A DNA stretch of 64,000 bases from Sphagnum magellanicum (Eukaryota > Streptophyta > Sphagnopsida > Sphagnales > Sphagnaceae): positions 8,060,001 to 8,124,000 of the forward strand of contig CM038914.1 of NCBI GenBank assembly GCA_021904315.1. Reading direction: 5' to 3'. Of this stretch, positions 1 to 13,372 are shown piece after piece. The position numbers and the translations under genes were made by a program. Below the pieces are notes generated by a model. The model ran no database searches. It was not told where the DNA came from and was given only the letters and a program-made list of their open reading frames with translations. The stretch's first letter is position 1; each line of letters starts with the position of its first letter.

Positions 1-3000
1 TTTTTTCATGCCTCCATATGTGATCAAATCTCTCATATTAAGGTCAATCAAATGGAGGAACATTAGTTATATGACACATTTCCTTTTCGTCTTAATATTT
101 TTCCTTGAACTTCAAGAATTTGTCTTTACATTGCTTCTAAATGTTTTGTGCTTGTTAAGGAAATTTGGCATTCAAGCATTGTTAAAACTTTGATCCTTTT
201 TTTTTCTCAAATAAATATTCGTTAGTTATTTGCATGTTACGGTGGAACCAAACATAGTCAAAACTAGATGTACAAAACCTACTAAAAGAGTTACAACTTT
301 AAATTCATTTACTTTGAAATATTTTAAAGACTACATTTAGTTGACTCAAGCTTTAGAATTACAGTAAATTAATAAAATCTTGAATATCAAATTGCTTCAT
401 GTTTTTAAAGAAAAGTAAATGTACACCAATTACATTATAAAACTTGTTGAAAACACCTTATTTCATAGCAACATATCATTTTTTACTAATTAAAAAAATT
501 CACTTCAATTTCGTGGATAATTTAAAATAACACCTAATGCATCTATATCTTCAATGGAATAACATTTTACAACTTACAAACGTCATAATCAGCATCATCA
601 TTATAACATAACATACCACCAAAGGTTTATATCTAATTCAAATATAAACATTATGATTTTAAGTCAATTTGAAAAGCTTTAATGAAAGATTATTCTTGTA
701 CATATATACATTGATTTGCAAATTTCATTAAAATTTTAAACTAAAATAAGTATTTTTTAATCCTTTTGTTAAAATAATGATTTTGTAACATGCAATGACA
801 TGTTTAAAATGTACTCCAAAAGATTATGCATCATTTTTATTTTCATTAATTTCACAAGATAATGATAGACCAAGATTTGAACCACCTTTAATTGCACATT
901 TTGACTACTAAACCTTCTCCAATTATGTCCCCCAAAATTTCAAAAAAATATTTACTGAAAATTGCAAAATTGTGATTTTTTTTGGGTCCAATGTACCGTA
1001 CTTGCAAACACCATGTTCCTCTTTCACACTCCCAATACTTCTTGTATAAATCAAACAAGTAATGAAAATAGTATGGCCCCATTGTTTGTCTCCATTAACT
1101 CCATCTTTTGTTGCATTCCTTCCATCTTTTGTTTATGAATCTCATTTGTAAACCTCAAAACATTCATAGATGTAAGACAAAATGTAACTTACAAAAGATT
1201 TTTAGCACGATTCCATGTCAAAGCTTCAATTGTCTTTCAAACAACTTTTAAAGTACAAAACCTCCTTCTATTTGTATTATTGTAGTATTTGGAAACCTTT
1301 TTACTTCTATGTTCATAACCTTGCTTTTGTAAGATGAAAGACTTGGGTTCGTAAATATTAAATTATAATTTTTAGTTTTTTCACATTCTCACAACATTTT
1401 TTCTTTTGAATTTATCTTTCATGTAATTTGAAAAAGAAAAGAAGGGAGGTGAAGCAAAATGAAGTTGGAGGCAAACCATTCTACTCAAAGGCTTTCAACT
1501 ATGACATTGACATGTAAAATAACCTATAGGTTTACTTTCTTTTGCCTTCATTGACCTTTTGTTTTCAAAAGATTTGTGTGCACTTAATGTTTTCATTATT
1601 TTGGGGCCAATGGTGCCTTTTTCTATGGTTCCCCATCTATTTTTCCATGCCATCAAATACTTGTAATAATTGTTTTGTTATTGGTGATTGTTTGTTCATG
1701 TGTGAATGACCTTGCCCCACCATCATTGAAATGGTAAACTTATTGTGGTTGTCAACTCCTATTACCTCTTATTGAATTATTATTTCAAAATGCCTTTCAT
1801 TGTTTAAAAACAATTTTTTTCTCAAAGACTTGAAATAGACTTGCCTAGGGATGTTTGCACACTATGGTGACATTATATGGCCATTAGAATGGTAATTTTT
1901 CTTGTATTCCTTAGGTACAAGAAAATAAATAAAATAAGATCCATTGAAATAATTTAAAAGAGGACTCACTTATCTAAAGCTATCATAATCTTTCAAAATG
2001 AAAAAATCAAATCAAAATTGTGGATAGCCAATAAGTAGTGGACTTTTCAATTTTTGCCCACATTTTTTGTCACACCTACAAAACTCATGGATATGGACTT
2101 TTATTTTACAATGTGTTAATCTTATGTGTTTGAAACTTTGGGGCATTGGATGAATTATGTTTTAAAAACTAAAGATCCATTGAATGGATGGAATGTGATT
2201 TTAATTTACTATGTTATGGACTTTTTCAAATTCCAAAAATTATAATTATTTTAAAAGTTTTTAAAAGCATTTTAAAATAATTATTTTTAAATAATTTCTT
2301 TTGAGATATTTTTTTTATGTCTTATGCATCATGATTTGAAATTGGAAATGGAAAAAAATTTATTTACAATAATCATCTCAATATTCATATTTTAAGCCAA
2401 TTTTTAACTAAACTAGAAAAGGACTTTGAAAAGGGATTCTAATTTGCCAAAATTGTGACACCTTAATGTGTTTTTGCCTTAGGCATGTTTTGCATTGTGA
2501 AAGTGTAGCTAAGAGATTTGTCAAGTTAAAAATCAAGTTCATGCCTTAATGGCAACATGTTAAATTATAGTGTTACAACTTGCTTGAAGGTTATTGGATG
2601 TATGTGTTATTGAATGTCAATGTGTTTGTTTGATTTTAATGTCATTTGGTGTGATCATGTGGTGAACAATGGAATTAAGTTGCCACATCATGGCAAATGC
2701 AGGAGTTGATAGTTATTATGCCAATGGCAAGGACCATGGTAAGCATGGCATCAAAAACATCAACATAAGTCGAACCATCAATTGTGATCCCAAATGTTGT
2801 GTCATAATGCCCTTAGCTTGTCAAAGATGTTCTATTAATGAAGAGTTATTTGTAAACCAACAATGATAACGAGTGAATAATGAATGTTGAGTGGTGAACC
2901 AGTGAGCAAGCTCAAGGGAGTAGGAAGGAATCTTTCGAACATATTCCATGCCACATCATTGAATATTATTAGAATATTCAAATGCCACGTGGATTCACTT

Positions 3001-4984
3001 TTGTGACATAGTATAATATTCCTTGGTGAGACTTGGAATATTTTGCCATGTGGATAAAGGTCTAGTGTGAATATAAATTGTTTGGCAATGGTTGTATTAA
3101 TTCAAATGATGTTTTTGACAATTTGCAGGACTAACCTAGGAGGGTTTTGAAGCATGGAAACCTTAAATAAAGTGGGTTAAAGATTCCAAAGAAATGAAAT
3201 TTGATCACAAATGTAGCAAAATGGTTGACAATGTCACCATATCATGTTGTAGAGCCTAAATGTAGCACTTTTGAAACATTTTGCACAACTGAAACAATCT
3301 AGTTATTCCAATAATGATAGAACTATGTTTTAATCCATAATTGAATTTCTTGATTATGTAGTATTAAATTAATTCTTTTTACATAATCTTTTGAACTATT
3401 CTATTAACACTAGCATGGTTAATTATACTTTTATATAAATATCATTGTGAATAGTGTAAATGAAATACACAGAAGAAAATTGATGTAAACATATTTTTAT
3501 TATAATATCATTGTTTCTCACATGTTTTAACACATACCAACATACATTGAGCCTCGTCCCAATTCCAAGTGGGATAATGAATGAATTCTTCAATTTGCTC
3601 ACAATGCATTATGTTTTATAGGATGGGTCCAAATTCTTTAAAGTGTACCACTAAGGACAAAAATGGCCTAGTCCTTAATGGAGTCCTTTTTTGTCCTATA
3701 TTTTGATCCCCATCAATATTAATGAGTTAAAATGTGTCAAACATTTTATAAGTACCATATTTTAAACCACAAAAATTTAAAATTTCATCCATTTTGTGTT
3801 TTTACATGGTCAAATAGGACTATGTAAAGGAGTATAGAAAGGGTGACACTATGACAACATTTTCGTACTCCTTAAACAATTTGGACCTGGATATGATACA
3901 TGTGTTTACATTGCACCCATCCCTCACATTTGCCCAAAGAAGTTGTTGACATTGTAAAAATATATATGCATGAACAACATGGGTAATTTCCAACTATCAC
4001 ATCGCAATGTTTGTGGCTAAAAAGTATGTTATTTAAATTCATCCATACCCTAGAAATTGGACATCCATAGGGGGGAAAATAGTTGCAAGGATGAATAATT
4101 TACCAACCTCCCAATCATTGGTGTGTGTTGTGTTAATTTGAATATTAAAAACCTTTTCACCTTTTTGCCACACTATGATGTAAGTCAATTACTTGCATCT
4201 ACAAGCATGACAAGATTTTGTGTGCAAAAAAAAGGCACCTAGCAATTGCTTGTAGTAAAAGCTTCACCTCTAAATAGATTTTAAGGGTTATTCCTACATT
4301 CAAAGACGAAGAAAAACCCAACCTCTTCCAAATGTGATGCATCTTTTTGAGTGAAGTTGACACCATGTTGAACCGGCCATACAATTGAAACTTATGACCT
4401 AACAATTGTGAACTTTCGCGTAAACCCACCCACACAACAATTTAAGTCATTCAAACAAACCAATGTTTATGGTGCTCAAAAGCCCCTATTCAAAATTGAC
4501 CCCAAAACCATAACAACATGGAGTAGGGATCCAAGTTGTCATTTTGTGTGTATTGATCTTTGTTATGCACTTGACATTTGTATTTATTTGTAATGTAGAA
4601 CATTGCACTCTAAAATTAGGAGGGCATTAATCAATATGCCATAGGCCATCCCCAAATATAATTTCTCTAACTTTTATCCCACCTTGAAAAACTATAAGAT
4701 TCATGTTTCATGAACTAAATGACAATAATTGGATGTGCATATCATCAATAGTGTTGGGTTGAATTTGGGGAATGACCACATGCCAATGAGAAAAATTGAC
4801 ATGGTTCGACCTATGCCAATTGTCATTTACCCGAAGGAAAATAGTATGTGTTGCATTTAATCAAACCAAACACTTTTGAAGGTGAAAAATTTGTGTCACG
4901 AATGAGGACCTAGAGGCATAATGTCACGAATGTCAATGCCATGGGGTTCATTCATTTGAATGTTCATCCATGACTTATAATAAA
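1..4984. other. Gene-free AT-rich intergenic DNA
   Basis: No reading frame here looks like a gene; the longest ones are under 80 codons and have no recognisable motif. The sequence is AT-rich with very few CG dinucleotides, as in the rest of the intergenic DNA. A weak tRNA-promoter-like pair lies on the minus strand at 870-912 (B-box-like GGTTCAAATCTTGG and an A-box-like stretch about 18 bases before it), which may be a decayed SINE. Nothing else stands out. Confidence 0.6.
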
Positions 4985-5305
4985 CTTGTATTTAATTTTT
5001 AGTTTAGTTTCAATTCATTCTTAGTTAATTTCCAATTAAATTTTAGTTCACTTCCAATTCATTTTTAATTCACTTTTAGTTAAGTTCTAGTTCATTTTTA
5101 GTTAAATTCTAGTTCATTTCTAGTTAGCTCTTAATTCACTTATAGTTAACTCTCAATTCACTTTTGGTTAACTCCTAGTTCATTTCCAATTAACATTTAG
5201 TTCACTTTTAGTTCATTTCTAATTAGTTTTTAGTTCATTCTTAATTATTCTTATTTCATTTTTAGTTGAGTTTTAATTCACTCTTAGTTGAATCTTATTT
5301 TATTC
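4985..5305. repeat. Diverged 11/12-mer tandem array (TTAGTT / TTCA)
   Basis: About 320 bases consist of alternating short units such as TTTTAGTTAAAT, TTCTAGTTCATT and TTTTAATTCACT, with a period of 11-12 bases and frequent substitutions. Boundaries are approximate. The array is AT-rich and has no coding potential. It looks like an old minisatellite that grew by slippage. The following 50 bases (ACACATGAGTGCACATTGGGGC region) are unrelated. Confidence 0.75.
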
Positions 5306-5918
5306 ATAGTTCACACATGAGTGCACATTGGGGCACATGGGTGAATATGGGCCACATGTAGATTCAAATTTTTTTGAAAAACTTCCTTGAACTAAATGCC
5401 CAAGGGGTATAAATAGAAATAGAATTCCATGTTACCTTTTGTCTCTTAACATTAGTTTTGGGTACGTTTCCTTGTCATAACCTTGTTTTATTCCCTTTTT
5501 GCAATAAAATCTTGTTGGATTTTTGTTTCGCATGTGCCGTGTTTTTATTCTTGTTTTTTTTTAATTTCATGATCTAGATTTGGAATTAGGCTTACTTTTG
5601 TTCTCATTTTGGTTGGGAAATCTTATAGTCTTGGTCGTTTTTGTGCATGTGACATAATTGGCAACAACTGCAACAAGCTTAGTAACATCCCTCGACAAGT
5701 GGGCTTTCCTCAATAGGAGTTCATTCTTATTAAGACCATGGTTGGACAGACCGCTTCACAAGTAATGTTAGGATAATTTGGATTGGTTAAAAACATGAAC
5801 ATAATCGTTGAATGTCATTGTGTACAAAGAGATGCCACGCTTTTTCAATTACTACAACTAGATGTTATGCATATTATTAGCAAGATTGCACATTGGCATG
5901 TATGCCCACTTCACATCA
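5306..5918. other. Intergenic spacer, nothing recognised
   Basis: About 610 bases between the short-unit array and the transposase relic. No open frame of note, no tandem repeat and no clear inverted repeat were seen. Confidence 0.5.
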
Positions 5919-6558
5919 TTAAACTTCTGCAAATATTAGCAAAACAAAATTAAACCACAAGTGGAGTGACTCAAATTGTTGTACATAATGTGCGAAGGAA
6001 ATCCTTACATGAACCATGAACCCACCCCATTGTTTAACATGAAAATGCCATAAACTAAGCAAGTTATCAAGCTTGTGAACTCTAATTTCACACATAGTGC
6101 TAGACAAAATCCATTAGCAACGAATTGTCGCATATCAAATGTTTACCTCTTTTAAATACTTGGCATCTTTGTACTCATAACAAAGGGCCTTATGCTGATT
6201 TTATAATTCAAGTTTGATTAGTTGTTTTGTATGCATGTCAAGTGATTGAGTTTAGTGGAACAAACATGTATATTTTATGTCAACCATTACAACACTTACA
6301 TCCCTAGAATTATAAACAATTCTAACAACATTCCAATTTACTAATTCATTATCTAATAATCTTTTGAAGTTTGGTTTGAAATGGCCATGCTTGACCATTA
6401 TGTTATTGAGGTTTGTCCACATGATCTATTGTGTTTTGGTGTCTTTAGATTGCATGTCGCAAATAATAATGGTCATGACCTTATAATAAGTCGAATCATA
6501 TAAATGGCAAGCCATTGTTGTCCAACTGATGATGCACTTGACATGGTTAAACATGATT
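5919..6558 (-). pseudogene. Decayed DNA-transposon transposase fragment
   Basis: One minus-strand frame reads as protein for over 200 codons, broken by about seven stops. It includes SWTTMACHLYDSTYYKVMTI, then CDMQSKDT, NWNVVRIVY, TCLFH, TQSLDMHTKQ, NQHKALCYEYKDAK and LWHFHVKQWGGFMV. That order (short Cys/His-rich lead, D-M-Q-S-x-D-T, a W-N-x-V-R-x-I/V-Y block, a T-C-x-F-H-W-like block, a K-D-A-K block and a W-H-F-x-x-x-Q-W-G-G-F block) is one I know from transposase-like proteins of seed-free plant genomes, but I cannot give a family name with certainty. Several stops replace residues expected to be Q or W, so most look like C-to-T or G-to-A changes. Both ends are missing and no terminal repeats were found. 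It is non-functional. Confidence 0.5.
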
Positions 6559-6912
6559 CAAGAATTTTCTAGACCTCCCCCAACCTACATTCATGCAACA
6601 AGGTCCATTTCGTTCCCAACCCCATCAACATACATTTTGATAATGAAGACCTTATTGCAAAAAAATTACCTTAGATGTAATTATCGTAACGATTCATGAT
6701 GGAATTCAATTTAAGGATATTGTTAATGTAGCCTCCATTAAGATGATGCTTAAACAAAATAACAAGGTTAGAAATATTTGGAAAGTTTAATTCAACTAAC
6801 TTGTCCTATATTTGTTCAAGTTGGTTGCCCTTAAGAATCTCGAGGTTACCATTGTTGTAGTTAATGATCAAATGTTTGGCCAAGAAAGATTTGTTGGCAT
6901 TCAAATCATTGG
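6559..6912. other. Intergenic, upstream side of transposase relic
   Basis: The frame of the transposase relic continues weakly to about 6560 and is then lost. The rest may be more of the same element but I could not read any conserved block in it. Confidence 0.35.
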
Positions 6913-6962
6913 CAAATGTTTTTGCATCAAATGTCCAATTGACATTTGATGCAAAACATTTG
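6913..6962. repeat. Near-perfect 22-bp inverted repeat, 5-nt loop
   Basis: The left arm at 6913-6935 and the right arm at 6941-6962 are exact reverse complements except for one extra T in the left arm. The loop is five bases (6936-6940). The arms read CAAATG...CAAATGTC and GACATTTG...CATTTG. It would fold into a tight stem on either strand. It could be the core of a small foldback element, or chance capture of a duplicated k-mer. Confidence 0.85.
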
Positions 6963-9900
6963 TTCTCTTCCATAATCTATTTACACTTACTATTTGCAAC
7001 AAGGTGTAGTTGCACACCAAGGTGAATTGCCACTCTTGAAATGGATTGGAGTATATGGACAATGTAATAAATTTGACCTTTGCAATTTTCAACACAAAAT
7101 GGGAGGGAATTGTAGAATTTACATTTAAGTAAGAAAGTAGAAGACCTAACATGATCTACCTTTTGATTGAAATGTGGATCAACTATCTAATCTAGACAAT
7201 CTCATTACAAGCACTAGAACGGACAAATCAATTACAATCATCTTGCACACATTGCAAGTGACCCAAGCATCGAACCTTCCTAAAGTTCAACCCAAAAGTA
7301 TTCTTAATATTGGTTGTGATCACTTTGGACCAAACGTGGCCATCGTATTTTCTATCCATGCCTTGCATATGTGATGAGGAGTGATTAATATTAGACATGG
7401 GGCCATTTGGAACAAAATGTTTTTTTTGAATGTTGTGGGCATGAAAGAGACATCATGAATAATAATCTTTTAATAGTCCAAATTTTGCAACTTGTTAGAA
7501 ATATGTCATGTGAGAACCATTGAAGGCAATCAATTACTCATTGAACATTTGTGAGTGACATGGAGAGGTGTGATGTGGGTTGAGAGAATGTTAACTACGA
7601 AGGAACAAACGAACCATGGGTTTGATGCAATGTGGTGTGCTACAACTTGGGAGGTGGCTATTTTCTCGACAATGAATCAAACAAATTGATGAACACAGAT
7701 GATGGCAAAATGTCTAAAAGTTGAAGGTCAGTATAATATCTTCAATTTTGTGCTTCCACTACAACAAAAGGTGTCTCTATATGCCAAGTTATTTCACTAG
7801 ATTTTGAGTGTATTCACTAGTTTTAGTAAATGTTGATTAGTTGGAAAGTAGTGAATTCATTGGTCTAATGAATGGGGATTAGTGAACTACACCCACATTT
7901 TGTAGTAGTGTTCGTATTTCCATCCAAAGTTGTTGTTTTCACTATAGATGTAACAATACTTCGCATCAAGATGGTTTCCTATGTATGGGCCGGAACATTC
8001 TCGCCAATTATCTTGTATCGTCCAAAGCACACAACTCATTGCTTTCCTTATGTTGTAATGGTTGGCATCTAGTACATTGAAATTAAAATGTTATTGTTTG
8101 CATGATATGCTACATCCTTGGAGATATGTAAAGAACCTACTTGGAAACCTAACATAACACACAAACATTATTCATAGATGATAATTAAATCAAATTCATC
8201 AACTAAGATGGTTAATTCAAGTTGTTTTTCCGCACCAAAAGTGGCCATAGTCATGAATTTTTGGTAGAATTGAAATTAATGATGGGGAAAAGTTACAAAA
8301 TGTATAGAAAAAGGAGTCGCATGACAACTAAAAGTAGAATGGAAGCGATTATGAAGAACAAGGTTAGAATACGAACATTGAATAAGGGGACGAGAGTGAG
8401 TAGCAAACAAGAATGGGAACAAAATGTGTACAACCCACAAAAGACTTTTTGGGTAATAATTGGAAGAAAACTTGTGCACTACTCTAAAAATAAAAATTGG
8501 GAGAGTATTGATTACCCTTCAAATTCTAGTTTCAAGAAGGTCATTGAGGGAAAAACATTGTTAAATTGTGGAATTTGGCAACCTAGGTACCATCAAGGAA
8601 AAATATTTCCAAATAAAAACATGAAGTAGAACTTGTCTTCTATTTGCCTACCATCATGTTGTAGCTATTGTCATGCAATAACCATCATTGTGCACATATT
8701 GTCATCGACAAATTTGAAAAAAGACCCCTAACTACCTGAAGACCTCTGATAGATGTTACCTACTATTTGTAGCACCTATAAACCCTTTGTAGTTAATACC
8801 TATCATTTGTAGTAACAGTACTTTCCCTGCAAACCTCAAATCTCACATTTACCTCTTGGTTGTTATCTTTTGGTGGTAATTACCAATTTATGACAGAATG
8901 CACTTTCTACTCCAATAATGAGTACAAAAAGTATTTTCATTGTAAAAAAATAGAAAAAGAACCAAAATAATGAACTAATAATGTACATCAACTAAAAAGT
9001 AACTACTTTCCCTACCTTCCTAGAGGTCAATACAAACAAAAAGAAACAATGCACATGTTGATTCCACACAACCTTCAACCATTCTCTATTACATAACACC
9101 AAGTACAATATTCTTCCATTTCTTCTTTTCTCTTCACACACACAAGCATCCTCCTAATGCTAATGATCTAATCTTCTAATGAAATTTTTCACTCCTCCCA
9201 AGAAATAAATAAGGAACCTAAAAAGGATGTTCACCACACAAAAGTTGAGTTCTTATCCTCCTAGATTTCCTTGTGGGTGAAAGCACATTACATTATCCAT
9301 AAAATGTTGTCACAAGGTAGTTTTTACAAGATTTTAAAATTTGTAATTGGTCATGTGATTAAACATAGTTAACTAGGATAAAAAGGATTCAACATTACAA
9401 TGTCCTATATAATATAATTACATTGTATGAATTTCATGGATAGTTTTTGAATAGCCATAACATAATGCTTTCAAAATAATACCTAAAAACATGTAATAGT
9501 CCATAATCAATGAATATGGACTCCATGCACCTTCATATAATGTTCTTTAATGAATAAAGGATTCAATGGTAATATGATGTGGTAACATTGATACTAAGGA
9601 GAACTTTTTGGAAGGATTTTGATGACCAAATTTTTTTATATACATTGAATTATGGTTTTTTTTATTAAATCATTTGTTTAACAAAAGTAATATTTTAGAA
9701 GCTCATCTTTCAAATTTAAATTTTCTATAAGGTAAACTAGGGTTGAATTTTTATATAATAAATTTTGAAGGATAACTTGTAAAATGACTTGTGTGATTAA
9801 AGGTATCTTACCTTCATAGTACCTTCACAATGTTAATTTTGGCAATTATGGACTTTCACATGTGCCTAAAAGCGTTACACCTTAGTGTGCTTTCACCCTT

Positions 9901-10041
9901 ATCTTCCTAGATTTCTTCATCCTAATCCCTTCCACACATCCTAGTTAAAGGAAATCCATCCATCCTTTATCCACTTAGACTAATTAACTTATATGGCTTC
10001 ACCCCCTAGTAAATAAAAGATGATAAGTAGGATATTTACCA
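6963..10041. other. Gene-free AT-rich intergenic DNA
   Basis: About 3 kb without a convincing gene. The longest open frame, 135 codons at 8222-8629 on the plus strand, encodes a lysine- and arginine-rich peptide with no motif that I know, and nothing around it supports expression. No tandem repeats were noted. Confidence 0.5.
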
Positions 10042-10063
10042 CTAGTAACTAAATAGTTACTAG
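10042..10063. repeat. Perfect 10-bp-arm palindrome CTAGTAACTA
   Basis: CTAGTAACTA at 10042-10051 faces TAGTTACTAG at 10054-10063 with two bases between. The same CTAGTAACTAA string recurs about 57 bases downstream. Probably part of a small decayed repeat. Confidence 0.7.
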
Positions 10064-12785
10064 GATGCCCTTCTAAGTGAACTAGACTAAGATATTATTT
10101 CTAGTAACTAATATTACTTTTATTAAAATTCCTCCCATAATTAACTTATGATTATTCTATCCTAGGAAGGTAGTTGTTGTACAAATAGTACTACCATTAG
10201 AAAACATTTGCACCTTAGAGCTCTCCTGATATTGTTTTGCCATTTGATGATAATTACCATCCGGTGATGGTATTACCATCTCTTAACATCCATGATGTTT
10301 AACCAACATAAAAAAAATTTATCCTGTTAACAAACACAATGTGGGAAAAAATAGTTGTGAGCCAATTAATAAATAATCATTATCTAAAAATTAAAAAAAA
10401 AAGGACTAATGTCAAGCCAAGTGTTAAAGCCCCCTAATATATAACATCAATGTTTAATTATAAAAGAATTCAAGACACAAGATAATGTTATATTTTATTA
10501 GCATTTGGTGGAAAGATTGCATCTAACTCATGCATGCAATTAATGCATTTCAAAAATGTGTGAAGGACAATCCTTGGGGGGAAGTAAGTTAGGGGAACAA
10601 ATAGTAATGTAACCTTTAAAACAAAAGGGAAACAACATAAAAAGTGAGGTGGGTAGGTGACAAAAGGCAATATCAATGTTAATTTGATAGAATCAAATCT
10701 ACACAATTAACAATGCCCCCATCATTGTGAACAAACCCAACAACCAAGGTTATAATACTTGTGAACTAAACTGAAACCATTCAAAATCAAAGGTAATTAT
10801 TAGAAGAACAATTTGTTGGGTTGTGAGGAAAGAATCATCCATTTAAACATTTTGTAGAGTATGTGTAGTGCAAAGATAAAAGTGTGACCATGCATTCAAT
10901 ATGAGTGATGGAAATGGATCTCGGGATGTATTGGAGGATCATCAATTTGTTATCCAATGGCTATATACCATTTTGACAATGTACAAGAGGAAAAACATTG
11001 ACAAGACTTGGCAACTTTGAGCATTTTGGGTGGTTATTGGGCCCCAACTTTGTAATGGATGCTTGAACGTGGATGTCAACATAGATTGTGGAACAATGAC
11101 CCCAAGGGTTACAAATTGGCTTCCCAAAGCTATTGGTATGATTTTTTTTTTTGGGGGGGTAATCGATGGCCATGAATTGTAACATTGAATAATAAGTTAC
11201 AACAAATTGAAAAGAATTTTTTTGTTACAACATTTCTTCCTAATGTAAATCCCTTGGGGTTAATTTCAACTTTTACACCAAAAGGAATGCATGAATTAAG
11301 TTGAACATTGTACAAGACTCCTCATGTGAAGTAAGCTTAAGGATGGAGACATAAACAAATGACAACAAAAGAAGCAAATGGGTATTTAAAAATGTAATGC
11401 TCAATCCTTGTCCAATTAACAAAGTTAGACCCAGTTTACACAAGGAATCAAAGTTCAAGTAGATAAAATATTTTCAATTTGCCCCAAATTACTACTAAAG
11501 AATGCTAACTTTTGTGGCCTTTTATTGGCCTCATGAATGAAAAAAGGATACCATCTAATTTGGAAAGCCAATTTGCAACCCTTGGGGCCAATGTTTAAAC
11601 ATTTATTGATATCTTGATGTCAATGTTAGGGAATTTTTTAGTTACTTTGGGCCAAACAACAAAAATGCCACAAAGTTTTTTCTCCTTTGACTTCTAGTGT
11701 AAAAGGGCCTTAATGGCAGTCCAAGAATTGACCAAGATTTAATGGTGGACAATTGGAAAAGTTCTTGCTTATAATAAAATTTGATTATATTTTGAAAATA
11801 TTAAAATAAGAATTTAATGTCTAATTATGTGGACCATTGAAATCAACAATGACTGTTAATGGATGAACGCTAAACAAAGGCTAATTATTCTTAACTTAAT
11901 CAAATATGAATATGACACTATAATTTATGAAAAAAACCCTAATGTCATCACCTCTGACACAAAGATGACACATGCCATTTGAAATCTTATTTGGTACAAC
12001 AATAAAATCACATGTACCACCATAATACCTTTTACATTGGAGATGAAAAAATATAAATAACATAACAATGAAGTGAAGAAAACATTTCCTAGATGTAGGA
12101 GCTAAGTGCAGTAGTAAAGTGAGTTCCACAAAAAACAAAAAGAAGGTCGAAACACAATTGGACAACTATGAAACTGTGAAGGCGGACAAACACAATGGCA
12201 CCAAAAAGGTTTCAAAGACACCTTCTAAGAATTTAGAAACAACATATTAAAACCTTTCTCATTTTGAGATTTCACCTTGAAAAGGATGTTGAATGTGTTT
12301 TTTGCTAATGAATTATTATTGAATTGATCTTAAAAGGAAATTGAAAAATTGGAGGGGGGGAAGGCAAATTGATTTTTCTAAAGAAAGGGATGAAAGTTGT
12401 TTTTCTCTTGGAGGAGCCATAAAGAATCTTGAATAACTTTTTTGCATATCAAGAGGTAGCTAGAGAGGATTACATCCAAGAATTTGAAAAAGACAAGGCA
12501 ACCATAGAACCAATGAGCCTTCAACATGTGGTAAGACACAAAAATTAGGGTTTTACTTTTTGATAGTTCCCTCTAGGTCATTAAGTATATATGTAATGTG
12601 TGAGTATTTTTCATTTTCATTGTGAACTTGTTTGTGAAGGAGGAAGGAGAAGGCGAGGGATCCCAGTTAGGTTTTAAATATCATTCAAAAGTATTGTTTC
12701 ACTCAAAGGTAAGGCTTTTTGTTTCTCATTTTCCTTCATTTTCTTTGTTTTCTTTCTTTCATTCAAGCTAAGGCAAGAAAAAAAC
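10064..12785. other. Gene-free AT-rich intergenic DNA
   Basis: About 2.7 kb with only short frames (under 90 codons) and no recognised domain. A few poly-purine or poly-T runs, for example the T9/G7 run at 11149-11158, are the only low-complexity features. Confidence 0.5.
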
Positions 12786-13372
12786 CGAACTTGGGCTCAA
12801 CTTGAAGCTCAAACCATAATTTCAAGTTGAGCCCAAGTTCGACCTTCCTTTGGAAACTCTAGAGAATTCGAGTTTGCATTCAAATTTTCTAAAGTGATTG
12901 AATTATTTGCAATGCCAAAATAACTTAGTAGCCAAAAAAAAAATTGAACACAAACTTGGATTTAAATTTGTGTTTGAATTTTTCTTTTGCAAAATGACTT
13001 TTAGTGTTAAAAGTAGCTCGGCAAAAGAGGGACCTAGCTTGGGCTCAGCTCCAAAAAATGGAGCCAAGCCCAAACTTGACCCCCATTTTTTTTACTACTA
13101 AACTAATTTCGATGCTAAGAACAATTCGATAGAATAGGGGAGAGGGGGGTGGGGAGATTGGGCCCGACTCCAAGAAATGGAGTTGGGTTCAAGCTTGGCC
13201 CCATTTTTCTTATGTAACTAAGTTACTTTCAATGTCAAAAGTAGCTTAGCTACGGAAGAAGAAAATGGGCCGAACTTGAATTTGATTTCATTTTAAGAAA
13301 TAAACCCAAGCTTGGTCCACATTTTCCATCTAAATTGAACTATTTTTGACACTGAAAGTAGTTCAACCATGG
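12786..13372. repeat. Tandem array of diverged units, each with its own palindrome
   Basis: About five related units start near 12786, 12945, 13030, 13155 and 13262. Each opens with an inverted repeat and ends with a stretch like TGTCAAAAGTAGCTTAGC. The first palindrome is perfect over 21 bases (12786-12806 with 12821-12841, loop 14). In the third unit TTGGGCTCAGCTCCA faces TGGAGCCAAGCCCAA across five bases. In the fourth TTGGGCCCGACTCCA faces TGGAGTTGGGTTCAA. Stem sequences differ between units while pairing is largely kept. Unit length varies from about 85 to 160. The array is much richer in GC than its surroundings. No open frame of note. Confidence 0.65.

Noticed and set aside
8222-8629. 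135-codon open frame on the plus strand
   Set aside because: Strongly basic, no known motif, overlapped by an open frame on the other strand, and no promoter or homologous copy in the window.
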